64,000 nucleotides of DNA from Streptomyces sp. ICBB 8177 (GCF_003144095.1 NZ_NSKH01000023.1:186001-250000), one strand, 5' to 3'. Numbered from the stretch's first letter, positions 42,979 through 53,085 are shown. Numbers and translations are program-made. Notes: a model not told the origin generated them from the letters alone.

Positions 42979-43895
42979 CTAGGCGCCGCAGCCGCGCAGG
43001 AAGCGCCGCGTGCGCCGGGCGATGGGCAGCGGCCGGTCGGGAGCGCAGGGGTACATGTCCTGCTCGACGATGGCGAACAGGTCCACGCCGAGCTTCTGCG
43101 CCGCGCGCAGCACCGGCGGCAACTGGGGTACGCCGTGCGGCGGTTCGCACATCACGCCGCGCCGCACCGCGGGGCCGAACGGCACCTCGTTCGCCACCAC
43201 GTCGGCCAGGATCGCGGGGTCCACCTGCTTCAGGTGCAGGTAGCCGAGGCGCTCCCCGTAGGTCTCGATCAGCTTGACGCTGTCGCCGCCGCAGTACGCG
43301 TAGTGGCCGGTGTCCAGGCACAGGCTCACCAGGTCCGCGTCGGTGGAGTCCAGGAAGCGGACCACGTGCTCCTCGGTGTCCACGTGGGTGTCGGCGTGCG
43401 GATGGACGACCACCCGCAGGCCGTAGCGCTCCCGCACCTCGCGGGCGAGGCGTTCGGTGCCGGTGGCCAGGTCCCGCCACTGGGCGGCGGTCAGCTCCCG
43501 GGGCTCCAGCTCCCGCGCGGTCCTGTCGTCGCGCCAGAACGCCGGGATGACCACCAGGTGGCCCGCGCCCATCGCCTGGGCGAGCGCGGCGACCTCGCTG
43601 ACGTGCTGCCAGGTGGCGTCCCAGACGGCGGGGCCGCGGTGCAGCGCGGTGAAGACCGTGCCCGCCGACACCTGGAGGTGACGCCGCGTCAATTCGTCTC
43701 GCAGCCGGTCGGGTTGGGTCGGCAGGTAACCGTAGGGGCCCAGCTCGATCCACTCGTAGCCCGCCTCGCTCACCTCGTCGAGGAAGCGGGCCCAGGGCAC
43801 CTGAGCCGGGTCGTCGGGGAACCACACGCCCCAGGAGTCGGGCGCGGAGCCGACGCGGATGCGGTCGAGGACCGGTGCGTTGGTGGGGTCGGCGC

Positions 43896-43899
<4 letters not shown>
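42979..43899 (-). CDS. Sugar isomerase/epimerase, inosose dehydratase-like (IolE/IolI)
   Basis: A 306-residue xylose-isomerase-like TIM barrel. The N-terminal [15 protein letters not shown] is the IolE-type signature. [25 protein letters not shown] and YLHLKQVD supply the metal-binding glutamate/aspartate/histidine set. Inosose dehydratase (second step of inositol breakdown) or an inosose isomerase are the two likely roles. GAGGAG precedes the ATG, which overlaps the ABC ATPase stop by 4 bp (ATGA), so it is translated with the transporter genes. Confidence 0.82.
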
Positions 43900-44834
<935 letters not shown>

Positions 44835-44840
44835 CGTGCC

Positions 44841-45899
44841 TCACCTCCGGGTCGCCTGGCGGCGGACCCACAGATTGACCAGCGTCGCCGCGAGCAGCAT
44901 CACGCCGAGGAAGAACTTGAACCAGTCGGGGTTCCAGTTGGCATAGACGATGCCCTGGGTGACCATCCCGAAGATGAACGCGCCGATCACCGCGCCGACC
45001 GCCGACCCGTAGCCGCCGGTGAGCAGGCAGCCACCGATGACGGCCGCGATGATGTAGAGGAACTCGTTGCCGACGCCCTCGCCCGACTGCACGGTGTCGA
45101 ACGAGAACAACTGGTTCATGCCGACGAACCAGGCGGCGAATCCCACCGACATGAACAGCGCGATCTTGGTGAACCCCACCGGCACGCCCACCGAGCGGGC
45201 GCTGTCGCGGTTGCCGCCGACCGCGAAGACCCAGTTGCCGAACCTGGTGCGCAGCAGCACCCAGGTGGCGATCGCGGCGAAGCCCAGCCACCAGAACACC
45301 GTCACCTTCACCTGCACGCCGCCGACGCCGACGCTGGAGGCGAAGACCGCCCGCGCCTGCCCGAAGCCGTCCATGTCGCTGATGGAGTCGGTGGCGACGT
45401 TGCCGGTGAGCAGCTTGGTGACGGCCAGGTTGAGGCCCTGGAGCATCAGGAACGTGCCGAGGGTGACCAGGAAGCTGGGCAGCCCCGTGCGCATCAGCAG
45501 GAAGCCGTTGAGGGCGCCGATGCCCAGCGACACCGCGAGCGCCACCAGCACCCCGACCCACACGTTCTGGGTGAGCTGCCAGCTGAACATCGACGCGGTC
45601 AGCGCCGAGGTGATCACCGCGACACCGGCCGACAGGTCGAACTCGCCACCGATCATCAGCAGCGCCACCGGCAGGGCGACGATGCCGATGGTGGAGCTCT
45701 GGTAGAGCACGGTCGCCAGCGAGTCCATCTGCCGGAACGGCGGCGCGACCGCGAAGAAGAACAGGTACACGGCCAACGCGCCGATCAGGGCGCCCACTTC
45801 GGGCCGGGCCAGCACGCGGCGCGGCAGCGAGCGCCGCGCGGTGCGGGGGACGGGCGCCGCGGCGGGGGCCTGACCGGGCGGGGTGGCGGTCTCGGTCAT
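44841..45899 (-). CDS. CUT2 (ribose-type) sugar ABC transporter permease
   Basis: A 352-residue permease with about ten hydrophobic segments. Typical RbsC/XylH elements are LMIGGEFDLSAGVAVITSAL, LNGFLLMRTGLPSFLVTLGT and VGGNRDSARSVGVPV. It begins 5 bp after the binding-protein stop; no strong ribosome-binding site is seen, so coupling to the upstream gene is likely. With the ATPase and binding protein it should import inositol or a related polyol. Confidence 0.92.
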   Translation of the reverse strand: MTETATPPGQAPAAAPVPRTARRSLPRRVLARPEVGALIGALAVYLFFFAVAPPFRQMDSLATVLYQSSTIGIVALPVALLMIGGEFDLSAGVAVITSALTASMFSWQLTQNVWVGVLVALAVSLGIGALNGFLLMRTGLPSFLVTLGTFLMLQGLNLAVTKLLTGNVATDSISDMDGFGQARAVFASSVGVGGVQVKVTVFWWLGFAAIATWVLLRTRFGNWVFAVGGNRDSARSVGVPVGFTKIALFMSVGFAAWFVGMNQLFSFDTVQSGEGVGNEFLYIIAAVIGGCLLTGGYGSAVGAVIGAFIFGMVTQGIVYANWNPDWFKFFLGVMLLAATLVNLWVRRQATRR

Positions 45900-45904
45900 C
45901 GTGA

Positions 45905-46915
45905 TCACCGGGTCCCGTCGGCGGCGAACTTCGCGACGCTCGCCACGTTGCCGATGTCCACGAAGGCCGGACCGGTCAGCACCGCCTGGCCACCGCCGCT
46001 GGTGTCGCCGTTGTACTTGTAGAGCCACAGGCCGTCGATGGCGAGATAGCCCTGCAAGTAGGGCTGCTGGTCCACCGCGAGCTGGATGGAGCCGTCCTTG
46101 ATGGCGTTCACCAGATCGGAGTTGAGGTCGAAGGTGGCGATTTTCGCCTTGCTGCCCGCGTCCGACTCGGCCTGCACGGCGGTCAGCGCGTAGGGCGCGC
46201 CGAGAGTGACGATCTCGTCGATCGAGTGGTCCTGCTGGAGCTTGGCGGTGAGGGTGGACTTCACCGACGGCATGTCGGTGCCGTTGACGTAGAGGATGTC
46301 GGTGCGGCCGTGGAAGGTCTTCTTCAGGCCCGCGCAGCGGTCCTCCAGTGAGACGTTGCCCTGCTCGTGGATGACGCACAGCACGTGCTTGGCGCCCGAC
46401 TGGTCGAGCCGGTCGCCGAGTTCCTGCCCGGCGATGCCGTCGTCCTGGCCGAAGTACTCCAGCAGCCCCTGCGACTTCCAGTCCTCGATGCCCGCGTTGA
46501 GGCCGACGACCGGGATGCCCGCCTTCTCCGCCTGGCTCACCACGCCCTTCATCGCGTCCGGCTTGGCCAGAGTGACGGCGATGCCGGCGACCTTCTGGTC
46601 GATGGCGTTCTGCACCAGGTTGGCCTGGTTGGCGGCGTTCGGGTCGGCGGAGTAGACCAGGTCGACGTTGTCCTTGGCGGCGGCCGCCTGGGCGCCCTTG
46701 CGCACCAGGTCCCAGAAGGTGTCGCCGGGTCCGGCGTGGGTGACCATGGCGATCTTGATGCGCGGGGTGGTGGCGTGCCCGGCGGCCAGCGCGTTGGCCG
46801 CCTCCTGGGCCCGCTTGCCGCCGTGGGCGCTGGCGCAGCCGGACAGGGCCAGCAGTCCGGCCGCGCAGGCCGCGACGACGGCGACGGCCCTGCGCCTTCT
46901 GGTGGTGGGTTCCAT
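45905..46915 (-). CDS. CUT2 sugar-binding lipoprotein
   Basis: A 336-residue periplasmic-binding-protein-like lipoprotein. The signal peptide MEPTTRRRRAVAVVAACAAG ends in LLALSGC, with the acylated cysteine C27. The mature domain is of the ribose/inositol-binding type (GDTFWDLVRKGAQAAAAKDN, NAIDQKVAGIAVTLAKPDA, GIPVVGLNAGIEDW, ALTAVQAE). It is the first gene of the transporter operon that ends with the IolE-like and Gfo/Idh genes. It is divergent from iolC, and the ligand is inferred to be an inositol. Confidence 0.9.
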   Translation of the reverse strand: MEPTTRRRRAVAVVAACAAGLLALSGCASAHGGKRAQEAANALAAGHATTPRIKIAMVTHAGPGDTFWDLVRKGAQAAAAKDNVDLVYSADPNAANQANLVQNAIDQKVAGIAVTLAKPDAMKGVVSQAEKAGIPVVGLNAGIEDWKSQGLLEYFGQDDGIAGQELGDRLDQSGAKHVLCVIHEQGNVSLEDRCAGLKKTFHGRTDILYVNGTDMPSVKSTLTAKLQQDHSIDEIVTLGAPYALTAVQAESDAGSKAKIATFDLNSDLVNAIKDGSIQLAVDQQPYLQGYLAIDGLWLYKYNGDTSGGGQAVLTGPAFVDIGNVASVAKFAADGTR

Positions 46916-47245
46916 CGGTCCTGTACCTCACACTGCGGAAAGAGACGGGCGGGGAAACGGAAGACGGGGCGGGCTCGGTCGGGGGAGAGGGGTGGCGGCG
47001 GGTCGGCCGCCGGTCCGGAGCCAACCGGCTGGCCGCGATGGTGTCGAGACTTTGTTATGACATTCGTTCATCTCGACGTAACGACGCAGTAACGGCCCCG
47101 GCGGACGCTGGGTCTAGACGTTCGAATGTAAGGACAAAGCGTTGACACGGCTCCGTGGCGCGGGCTAGACCAGAGGCGCGACGCGACCGCACCGCCGACG
47201 CGGCGCGACCACCCGTGCCGACCGCGGACCACGAGGAGCGTGGGC
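46916..47245. promoter_or_regulatory. Divergent control region of the inositol transporter and iolC operons
   Basis: No gene. It contains GTCTAGAC (47112-47119), the core seen in many HutC-type GntR operators. It also has a spaced inverted pair: TTTGTTATGACATTCG (47051-47066) facing CGAATGTAAGGACAAA (47123-47138). Both arms lie near likely transcription starts of the two operons. Binding by the GntR protein encoded at 52257 is an inference. Confidence 0.55.
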
Positions 47246-48271
47246 ATGACGGAGCCGTACGACCTGATCACCATGGGGCGGATCGGGGTGGACATCTATC
47301 CCCTCCAGACCGGGGTGCCGCTGGCCGAGGTCGAGACGTTCGGGAAGTTCCTGGGCGGGTCGGCCACCAACGTCGCGGTCGCCGCCGCCCGCCTCGGCCG
47401 CCGCACCGCGGTGATCAGCCGCACCGGGCGCGACCCGTTCGGCGACTACCTCCACCGGGCGCTGGCGGACTTCCGGGTGGACGACCGCTGGCTGACCGCC
47501 GTCGACGGCCTGCCGACCCCCGTCACCTTCTGCGAGATCTTTCCACCGGACGACTTCCCGCTCTACTTCTACCGCCTCCCCAAGGCCCCCGACCTGGAGA
47601 TCCACGCCGACGACCTCGACCTCGCCGCCGTCGCCGCCGCCCGGGTCTTCTGGATGACCGGCACCGGCCTGTGCGCGGAACCCAGCCGCACCGCCACCCT
47701 CACGGCGCTGCGCGCCCGGAGCGCGGGCATGGGCGGCGCGGGCACGGGAGGCGCGGGTGCGGGCAGCGAAGGTGCGGGCAGTGAGGGCACCGGCGCGGCG
47801 TGGCCGGGCGTGACCGTCTTCGACCTCGACTGGCGGCCGATGTTCTGGAAGGACCCCGACGAGGCCCGCCCGCACTACGCCGAGGCCCTGCGGCACGCCA
47901 CCGTCGCCGTCGGCAACCTCGACGAGTGCGAGATCGCCACCGGAGTGCGCGAACCCCAGGCCTGCGCCGAGGCGTTGCTGACCGCAGGGGTGCGACTCGC
48001 CGTCGTCAAGCAGGGCCCCAAGGGCGTGCTGGCGCTGGGCGCGGACGGGGAACGCGTCGAGGTCCCGCCGCTCGCGGTCGAGGTCGTCAACGGCCTCGGC
48101 GCGGGCGACGCGTTCGGCGGGGCGCTCTGCCACGGCCTGCTCGCCGGCTGGGACCTGGAGCGCACCACGCGGTACGCCAACGCCGCCGGTGCCGTCGTCG
48201 CCTCCCGTCTCGCCTGCTCCTCGGCGATGCCCACGGACGCGGAGGTGGCCGCCCTGCTCGCCGGCGGCTGA
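47246..48271 (+). CDS. iolC: 5-dehydro-2-deoxygluconokinase
   Basis: A 341-residue PfkB-family kinase that phosphorylates 5-dehydro-2-deoxygluconate (DKG) in inositol catabolism. The N-terminal GRIGVDIYPLQTGVPLAEVE is characteristic of IolC, as are FLGGSATNVAVAAARLGRRT and VFDLDWRPMFW. The catalytic GAGDAFGGALCHG lies near residue 285. A Gly/Ala/Ser/Glu repeat of about 25 residues (around 160-185) interrupts the domain and looks like an expanded surface loop. GAGGAG precedes ATG 47246; the in-frame GTG at 47240 is too close to it. Confidence 0.93.
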   Translation: MTEPYDLITMGRIGVDIYPLQTGVPLAEVETFGKFLGGSATNVAVAAARLGRRTAVISRTGRDPFGDYLHRALADFRVDDRWLTAVDGLPTPVTFCEIFPPDDFPLYFYRLPKAPDLEIHADDLDLAAVAAARVFWMTGTGLCAEPSRTATLTALRARSAGMGGAGTGGAGAGSEGAGSEGTGAAWPGVTVFDLDWRPMFWKDPDEARPHYAEALRHATVAVGNLDECEIATGVREPQACAEALLTAGVRLAVVKQGPKGVLALGADGERVEVPPLAVEVVNGLGAGDAFGGALCHGLLAGWDLERTTRYANAAGAVVASRLACSSAMPTDAEVAALLAGG

Positions 48272-48355
48272 CCCGGCCCCGCCCGCCCCTCCGCCACGTC
48301 GTCGCGGGTGCCGCCTTCCCGGCCGCCCGCGATCCCGCCCTGAAAAGAGAGCCCC

Positions 48356-49234
48356 TTGCCCCTCAGCATCAGCGACCTCGCCACGGTCCGCGCCCGGCAC
48401 CCCGAGGCCGTCGCGGAAGCCGCCGCCCGGCGCGCCCGCCGCCCCCTGATCGGGGAGAGCGGCCGCCTGATGATCGTCGCCGCCGACCATCCGGCGCGCG
48501 GCGCGCTCGCGGTGGGGGACCGCGCCCTCGCCATGGCCAACCGCTTCGACCTGCTGGAGCGGCTGTGCGTCGCGCTGTCGAGACCGGGCGTGGACGGCGT
48601 GCTCGGCACCGCGGACGTCCTGGAGGACCTGCTGCTGCTCGGCGCCCTGGAGGGCAAGGTCGTCATGGGCTCGATGAACCGCGGCGGACTGGCCGGCGCC
48701 GCCTTCGAGCTCGACGACCGCTTCACCGGCCACCGTGCGCGCGACCTCGCCCGGCTGCGCTTCGACGCGGGCAAGCTGCTGCTGCGCGTCGACTACGACG
48801 ACCCCGGCTCGCTGGCCACCCTGGAGACCGCGGCCCGGGCGATCGACGCGATGGCGCGGCGGCGGCTGCCGGTCTTCGTCGAGCCGTTCATCTCCCGCCG
48901 CACCGGCGGCCGGGTCGGCAACGACCTGAGCGCCGAGGCCGTCACCCGTTCCCTCGCCATAGCGTCGGGACTCGGCGGCACCTCCGCGTACACCTGGCTG
49001 AAGGTGCCGGTCACCGAGGACGTGGACGACATGGCCGCCGTGCTGGAGGCCTCCACCCTGCCCGTCGTGCTGCTCGGCGGTGAGGTCGGCGACGACCAGG
49101 AGGGCGCGTACGAGAAGTGGCGCAAGGCGCTGCGCCTGCCGACCGTGCAGGGCATGGTCGTCGGCCGTTCACTGCTCTATCCGGCGCACGGCACGGTCGC
49201 GGGAGCCGTCGACACCGCGGTGGGGCTGCTGTGA
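48356..49234 (+). CDS. Cgl0158-type beta/alpha-barrel aldolase
   Basis: A 292-residue TIM barrel of the actinobacterial family often named deoxyribose-phosphate aldolase or Cgl0158. RLMIVAADHPARGALAVGD, then GKVVMGSMNRGGLAG, KLLLRVDYDD, AYTWLKVPVTEDVDDMAAVL and LLGGEVGDDQEGAYEKW are visible. Lys in TWLKVP is a candidate Schiff-base residue. Between iolC and iolB it is well placed to split DKG-6-phosphate into malonate semialdehyde and dihydroxyacetone phosphate, replacing IolJ. That role is inferred. TTG 48356 follows AAGAGAG. Confidence 0.75.
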   Translation: MPLSISDLATVRARHPEAVAEAAARRARRPLIGESGRLMIVAADHPARGALAVGDRALAMANRFDLLERLCVALSRPGVDGVLGTADVLEDLLLLGALEGKVVMGSMNRGGLAGAAFELDDRFTGHRARDLARLRFDAGKLLLRVDYDDPGSLATLETAARAIDAMARRRLPVFVEPFISRRTGGRVGNDLSAEAVTRSLAIASGLGGTSAYTWLKVPVTEDVDDMAAVLEASTLPVVLLGGEVGDDQEGAYEKWRKALRLPTVQGMVVGRSLLYPAHGTVAGAVDTAVGLL

Positions 49235-49263
49235 ACGCCCGCGAGCCCGGGAAGGCTGACGCC

Positions 49264-50286
49264 ATGAGCGACTCGACCGACGCTTCCGGCATGATCCGCG
49301 CCTCCGGCTCGTCCGGCACGACATCCGCGCCCGACTCGTCCGGCACGTCCAGCACCTCCGGCACGACCGGGGCCCGCTTCCACCTGCCCGCGGGCAGCGC
49401 CGCGTCCGGACCGTACGCCGTGGACGTCGGCCCCGAGCAGGCCGGATGGACCTACTGCTCCCTGCGGGTGCTCCACCTTCCGCCCGGCGGCACCCACGAG
49501 TTCGACACCGGGGCCAGCGAGTGGATCGTGCTCCCGCTCGCCGGGGGCTGCGAGGTCGGCGTCGAGGGCCGTACCTTCCAACTGCTGGGCAGGCACGACG
49601 TGTTCAGCGCGGTCAGCGACTTCGCCTACCTGCCGCGCGACGCCCGCGCCCGGATCGCCTCGCGCGACGGCGGGCGGTTCGCGCTCACCGGGGCACGCTG
49701 CGAGCGCGCCCTGCCCGCCCGGTACGTGCCCGCCGACGCGGTCCCGGTCGAACTGCGCGGAGGCGGCATGTGCTCGCGCCAGGTCAACAACTTCGCCGCC
49801 GCCGACGTCTTCGCGTGCGACCGGCTCATCGCCGTCGAGGTCCTCACCCCCGGCGGCAACTGGTCCTCCTACCCGCCGCACAAGCACGACGAGCACGTGC
49901 CGGGACACGAGTCGCGGCTGGAGGAGATCTACTACTTCGAGATCGCCCCGGCCCGGGCGGCGGGCACGGACGGCCCCGGCACGCCCGGCCTCGGCTACCA
50001 CCGGGTCACGCCCTCGGGACTCGGCCGCGGCACCGACGTGCTCGCCGAGGTGCGCGACGGCGACACCGTGCTCATCCCGGACGGCTGGCACGGCCCGTCC
50101 ATCGCCGCGCCCGGCCACGACATGTACTACCTCAACGTGATGGCGGGTCCCGACCCCGACCGCGCCTGGCTGATCAGTGACCACCCGGACCACGCCTGGA
50201 TCCGCGGCACCTGGCCCGCCCAGGGCACCGACCCCCGGCTCCCGCTCGGCACGTTCGGCACACCACCCTCAGGAGACGCGCGATGA
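49264..50286 (+). CDS. iolB: 5-deoxy-glucuronate isomerase
   Basis: A 340-residue bicupin that isomerises 5-deoxy-glucuronate to DKG. The conserved region CSRQVNNFAAADVFACDRLI is followed by the metal-binding SYPPHKHDEHVPG, LEEIYYFEI and PDGWHGPS, in the usual IolB order. The first 40 residues are a Ser/Thr/Gly/Asp repeat tail not found in typical IolB proteins. GGGAAGG supports ATG 49264. A GTG at 49231 overlapping the aldolase stop would add 11 residues. Its stop overlaps the iolD start (ATGA). Confidence 0.93.
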   Translation: MSDSTDASGMIRASGSSGTTSAPDSSGTSSTSGTTGARFHLPAGSAASGPYAVDVGPEQAGWTYCSLRVLHLPPGGTHEFDTGASEWIVLPLAGGCEVGVEGRTFQLLGRHDVFSAVSDFAYLPRDARARIASRDGGRFALTGARCERALPARYVPADAVPVELRGGGMCSRQVNNFAAADVFACDRLIAVEVLTPGGNWSSYPPHKHDEHVPGHESRLEEIYYFEIAPARAAGTDGPGTPGLGYHRVTPSGLGRGTDVLAEVRDGDTVLIPDGWHGPSIAAPGHDMYYLNVMAGPDPDRAWLISDHPDHAWIRGTWPAQGTDPRLPLGTFGTPPSGDAR

Positions 50287-52151
50287 CCACCCGACGGCTC
50301 ACGGTCGCCCAGGCCCTCGTCGAGTTCCTGGCCCACCAGTACACCGAACGCGACGGCGTGCGGCGGCGGTTGATCGCCGCGTGCTGGGGCATCTTCGGCC
50401 ACGGCAACGTCGCCGGGGTCGGCCAGGCGCTGCTGGAGACCGGGCAGGACGCCATGCCGTACCTCCAGGGCCGCAACGAACAGGCCATGGTGCACGCCGC
50501 CGTCGGCTACGCCCGGCAGTGCGACCGGCTGTCCGCACACGCCGTCACCACCTCCATCGGCCCCGGCGCGACCAACCTGGTCACCGGCGCCGCGCTCGCC
50601 ACCGTCAACCGGCTGCCGGTGCTCCTGCTGCCCGGCGACACCTTCGCCACCCGCCCCGCCGACCCCGTGCTCCAGCAACTCGAAGCCCCCGGCGCGGGCG
50701 ACGTCAGCGTCAACGACGCGCTGCGGCCGGTCAGCCGGTGGTTCGACCGGGTCACCCGGCCCGAGGCGCTGATCCCGGCCGCGTTGCAGGCGGTACGGGT
50801 GCTCACCGACCCGGTGGAGACCGGCGCCGTCACCCTCGCCCTGCCGCAGGACGTGCAGGCCCAGGGCTTCGACTGGCCCGAGGAGTTCTTCGCCGACCGG
50901 GTCTGGCGGGTGCGCCGCCCGGCGCCCGACCCGGCCGAACTCGCCGACGCCGTCCGGGCCGTACGCGCGGCCCGCCGCCCGCTGATCGTCGCGGGCGGCG
51001 GAGTCCACCACAGTGAGGCGGAGGAGTCGCTGCGCCGCCTCGCCGAGGCCACCGGCATCCCGGTCGCCTCCACGCAGGCGGGCAAGGGCTCGCTGCGCCA
51101 CGACCACCCGGCCGACGTCGGCGGCATCGGCCACACCGGCACCGCCGTCGCCGACGAACTCGCCCGCACCGCCGACCTGGTGATCGGCGTCGGCACCCGC
51201 TACACCGACTTCACCACCGCCTCCGGCACCCTGTTCGCCGCCCCCGGCGTGCGCTTCGTGGGTCTCAACGTCACGCCCGCCGACGCCCGCAAGCAGTGCG
51301 GCCTGCCACTGGTCGCCGACGCCCGCGCGGGTCTCGACGCGCTGGCCGAAGCCCTCGCCGGTTTCCGCGTCGAGCCCGCCTACGAGGCCGAGTACGGTGC
51401 GGGCAAGGCGAGTTGGGAACGCGTCGTGACCGCCGCCCTCGCCGCGCCCGACCCGGACGCCCGCCCCACCCAGGCCCAGGTCATCGGCGCGCTGGACGCG
51501 GTGGCCGACGACACGGACGTGGTGATCAACGCGGCCGGCTCCCTCCCCGGCGACCTGCACAAGCTCTGGCGCGCCCGCTCCCGCAGGCAGTACCACCTGG
51601 AGTACGGCTACTCCTGCATGGGCTACGAGATCCCCGCCGCGATCGGCGTGAAGCTCGCCGCGCCCGACCGCCCGGTGTGGGCGCTGGTCGGCGACGGCAC
51701 GTACCTGATGATGCCCACCGAGATCGTCACCGCCGTCCAGGAGGGTGTCGCCGTCAAGCTGCTGCTGCTCCAGAACCACGGCTACGCCTCCATCGGCGGC
51801 CTGTCCGAGCAGACCGGCGGCGAGCGCTTCGGCACCGCCTACCGCTTCCGGGCCGCCGACGGCACCTACACCGGCGACCCGCTCCCGGTCGACCTGGCCG
51901 CCAACGCCGCCAGCCTCGGCATGGACGTCCTGCGCGCCGCCACCGTCCGCGAGCTGACCGCGGCCCTCGCCACCGCCCGCGCCGCCGACCGCCCGACCTG
52001 CGTCCACGTCGAGACCGCCCCCGGCGGCGGGGTGCCGGACGCGCAGGCGTGGTGGGACGTGCCGGTCGCCGAGGCCGCCACCCGCCCGGCCGCGATCGCC
52101 GCCCGGCGCGAGTACGAACGGCGGGTCACCGAGCGCCGCCACCACCTGTGA
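50283..52151 (+). CDS. iolD: 3D-(3,5/4)-trihydroxycyclohexane-1,2-dione hydrolase
   Basis: A 622-residue thiamine-diphosphate enzyme that opens the inositol-derived ring diketone to 5-deoxy-glucuronate. LTVAQALVEFLAHQYTERDG at the N terminus and WGIFGHGNVAGVGQAL are typical of IolD. The catalytic glutamate lies in GRNEQAMVHAAVGYAR, and the ThDP motif is LVGDGTYLMMPTEIVTAVQE. It overlaps iolB by 4 bp and closes the iolC-aldolase-iolB-iolD operon. Confidence 0.95.
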   Translation: MTTRRLTVAQALVEFLAHQYTERDGVRRRLIAACWGIFGHGNVAGVGQALLETGQDAMPYLQGRNEQAMVHAAVGYARQCDRLSAHAVTTSIGPGATNLVTGAALATVNRLPVLLLPGDTFATRPADPVLQQLEAPGAGDVSVNDALRPVSRWFDRVTRPEALIPAALQAVRVLTDPVETGAVTLALPQDVQAQGFDWPEEFFADRVWRVRRPAPDPAELADAVRAVRAARRPLIVAGGGVHHSEAEESLRRLAEATGIPVASTQAGKGSLRHDHPADVGGIGHTGTAVADELARTADLVIGVGTRYTDFTTASGTLFAAPGVRFVGLNVTPADARKQCGLPLVADARAGLDALAEALAGFRVEPAYEAEYGAGKASWERVVTAALAAPDPDARPTQAQVIGALDAVADDTDVVINAAGSLPGDLHKLWRARSRRQYHLEYGYSCMGYEIPAAIGVKLAAPDRPVWALVGDGTYLMMPTEIVTAVQEGVAVKLLLLQNHGYASIGGLSEQTGGERFGTAYRFRAADGTYTGDPLPVDLAANAASLGMDVLRAATVRELTAALATARAADRPTCVHVETAPGGGVPDAQAWWDVPVAEAATRPAAIAARREYERRVTERRHHL

Positions 52152-52239
52152 GGCCGTGAAGCCCGAGAGGCGCCCCTGCCAAGGCCGGGGCGCTCCCGCG
52201 AAGTCCGCGGCGCGCCGCCTCCGCCGCCCCTGAGAGCCG

Positions 52240-52253
52240 ATTGTCTGGACAAT
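52240..52253. promoter_or_regulatory. GntR operator candidate ATTGTC-TG-GACAAT
   Basis: A perfect 14-bp palindrome ending 3 nt before the first possible start of the GntR gene. Its core GTCTGGAC differs by one base from GTCTAGAC in the iolC promoter region. Confidence 0.65.
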
Positions 52254-52256
52254 CTG

Positions 52257-53057
52257 ATGTCAGAGGTTCCTGTCCTACCCGACGCGGGCTACGCTCGCCC
52301 CGTGCCCCAGCCCCCGTCCGCAAGCCTCGACCTGCACGTGGACCGCTCCAGCCCCGTGCCGCTCTACTACCAGCTCGCCCAGCAGCTGGAGAGCGCCATC
52401 GAGCAGGGCCGCCTCGCCCCCGGCACCCTGCTGGGCAACGAGATCGACCTCGCCTCCCGGCTGGGCCTGTCCCGCCCCACCGTCCGGCAGGCCATCCAGT
52501 CGCTGGTCGACAAAGGGCTCCTGGTGCGCCGCCGGGGCGTCGGCACGCAGGTCGTGCACAGCCAGGTCAAGCGCCCGCTGGAGCTGTCCAGCCTCTACGA
52601 CGACCTCCAGGCGGCCGGCCAGAGCCCCGCGACCCGGGTGCTGCGCAACGAGACCGAGGCCGCGTCGGCGGAGGTCGCCGCCGCGCTGGGCGTCGCCGAG
52701 GGCGCCGAGGTCGCCGTCGTCGAACGCCTGCGGCTCACCCACGGCGACCCGATGGCCCACCTGCGCAACCACCTGCCGCTCGGCCTGCTGGAGCTGGACG
52801 GCGCCCGGCTGGAGACCACCGGGCTGTACCGCCTGATGCGCGGCGCGGGCGTCACGCTGCACAGCGCCCACCAGACCGTCGGCGCCCGCACGGCGACCGC
52901 CCAGGAGGGCGAACTGCTGGCGGAGCCGGAGGGCAGCGCCCTGCTGACCATGCGCCGCACCACCTACGACGACACCGGACGCCCGGTCGAGTACGGCTCG
53001 CACGTCTACCGCGCCTCCCGCTACGCCTTCGACTTCCAGCTGCTGGTGCGGCCCTGA
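52257..53057 (+). CDS. GntR/HutC family regulator
   Basis: A 266-residue regulator. The winged helix-turn-helix spans about residues 30-95 (VPLYYQLAQQLESAIEQGRL, LASRLGLSRPTVRQAIQSLV, DKGLLVRRRGVGTQVV). The UTRA effector domain follows (VVERLRLTHGDPMAHLRNHL, then GRPVEYGSHVYRASRYAFDF). It sits directly after iolD on the same strand and is the obvious candidate regulator of the inositol genes. ATG 52257 has no ribosome-binding site. GTG 52302, also in frame, has TACGCT 6 nt upstream and could be a leaderless start. Confidence 0.85.
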   Translation: MSEVPVLPDAGYARPVPQPPSASLDLHVDRSSPVPLYYQLAQQLESAIEQGRLAPGTLLGNEIDLASRLGLSRPTVRQAIQSLVDKGLLVRRRGVGTQVVHSQVKRPLELSSLYDDLQAAGQSPATRVLRNETEAASAEVAAALGVAEGAEVAVVERLRLTHGDPMAHLRNHLPLGLLELDGARLETTGLYRLMRGAGVTLHSAHQTVGARTATAQEGELLAEPEGSALLTMRRTTYDDTGRPVEYGSHVYRASRYAFDFQLLVRP

Positions 53058-53085
53058 CCGGAGTCGGGCCCCGGGCCTCCTGTCG

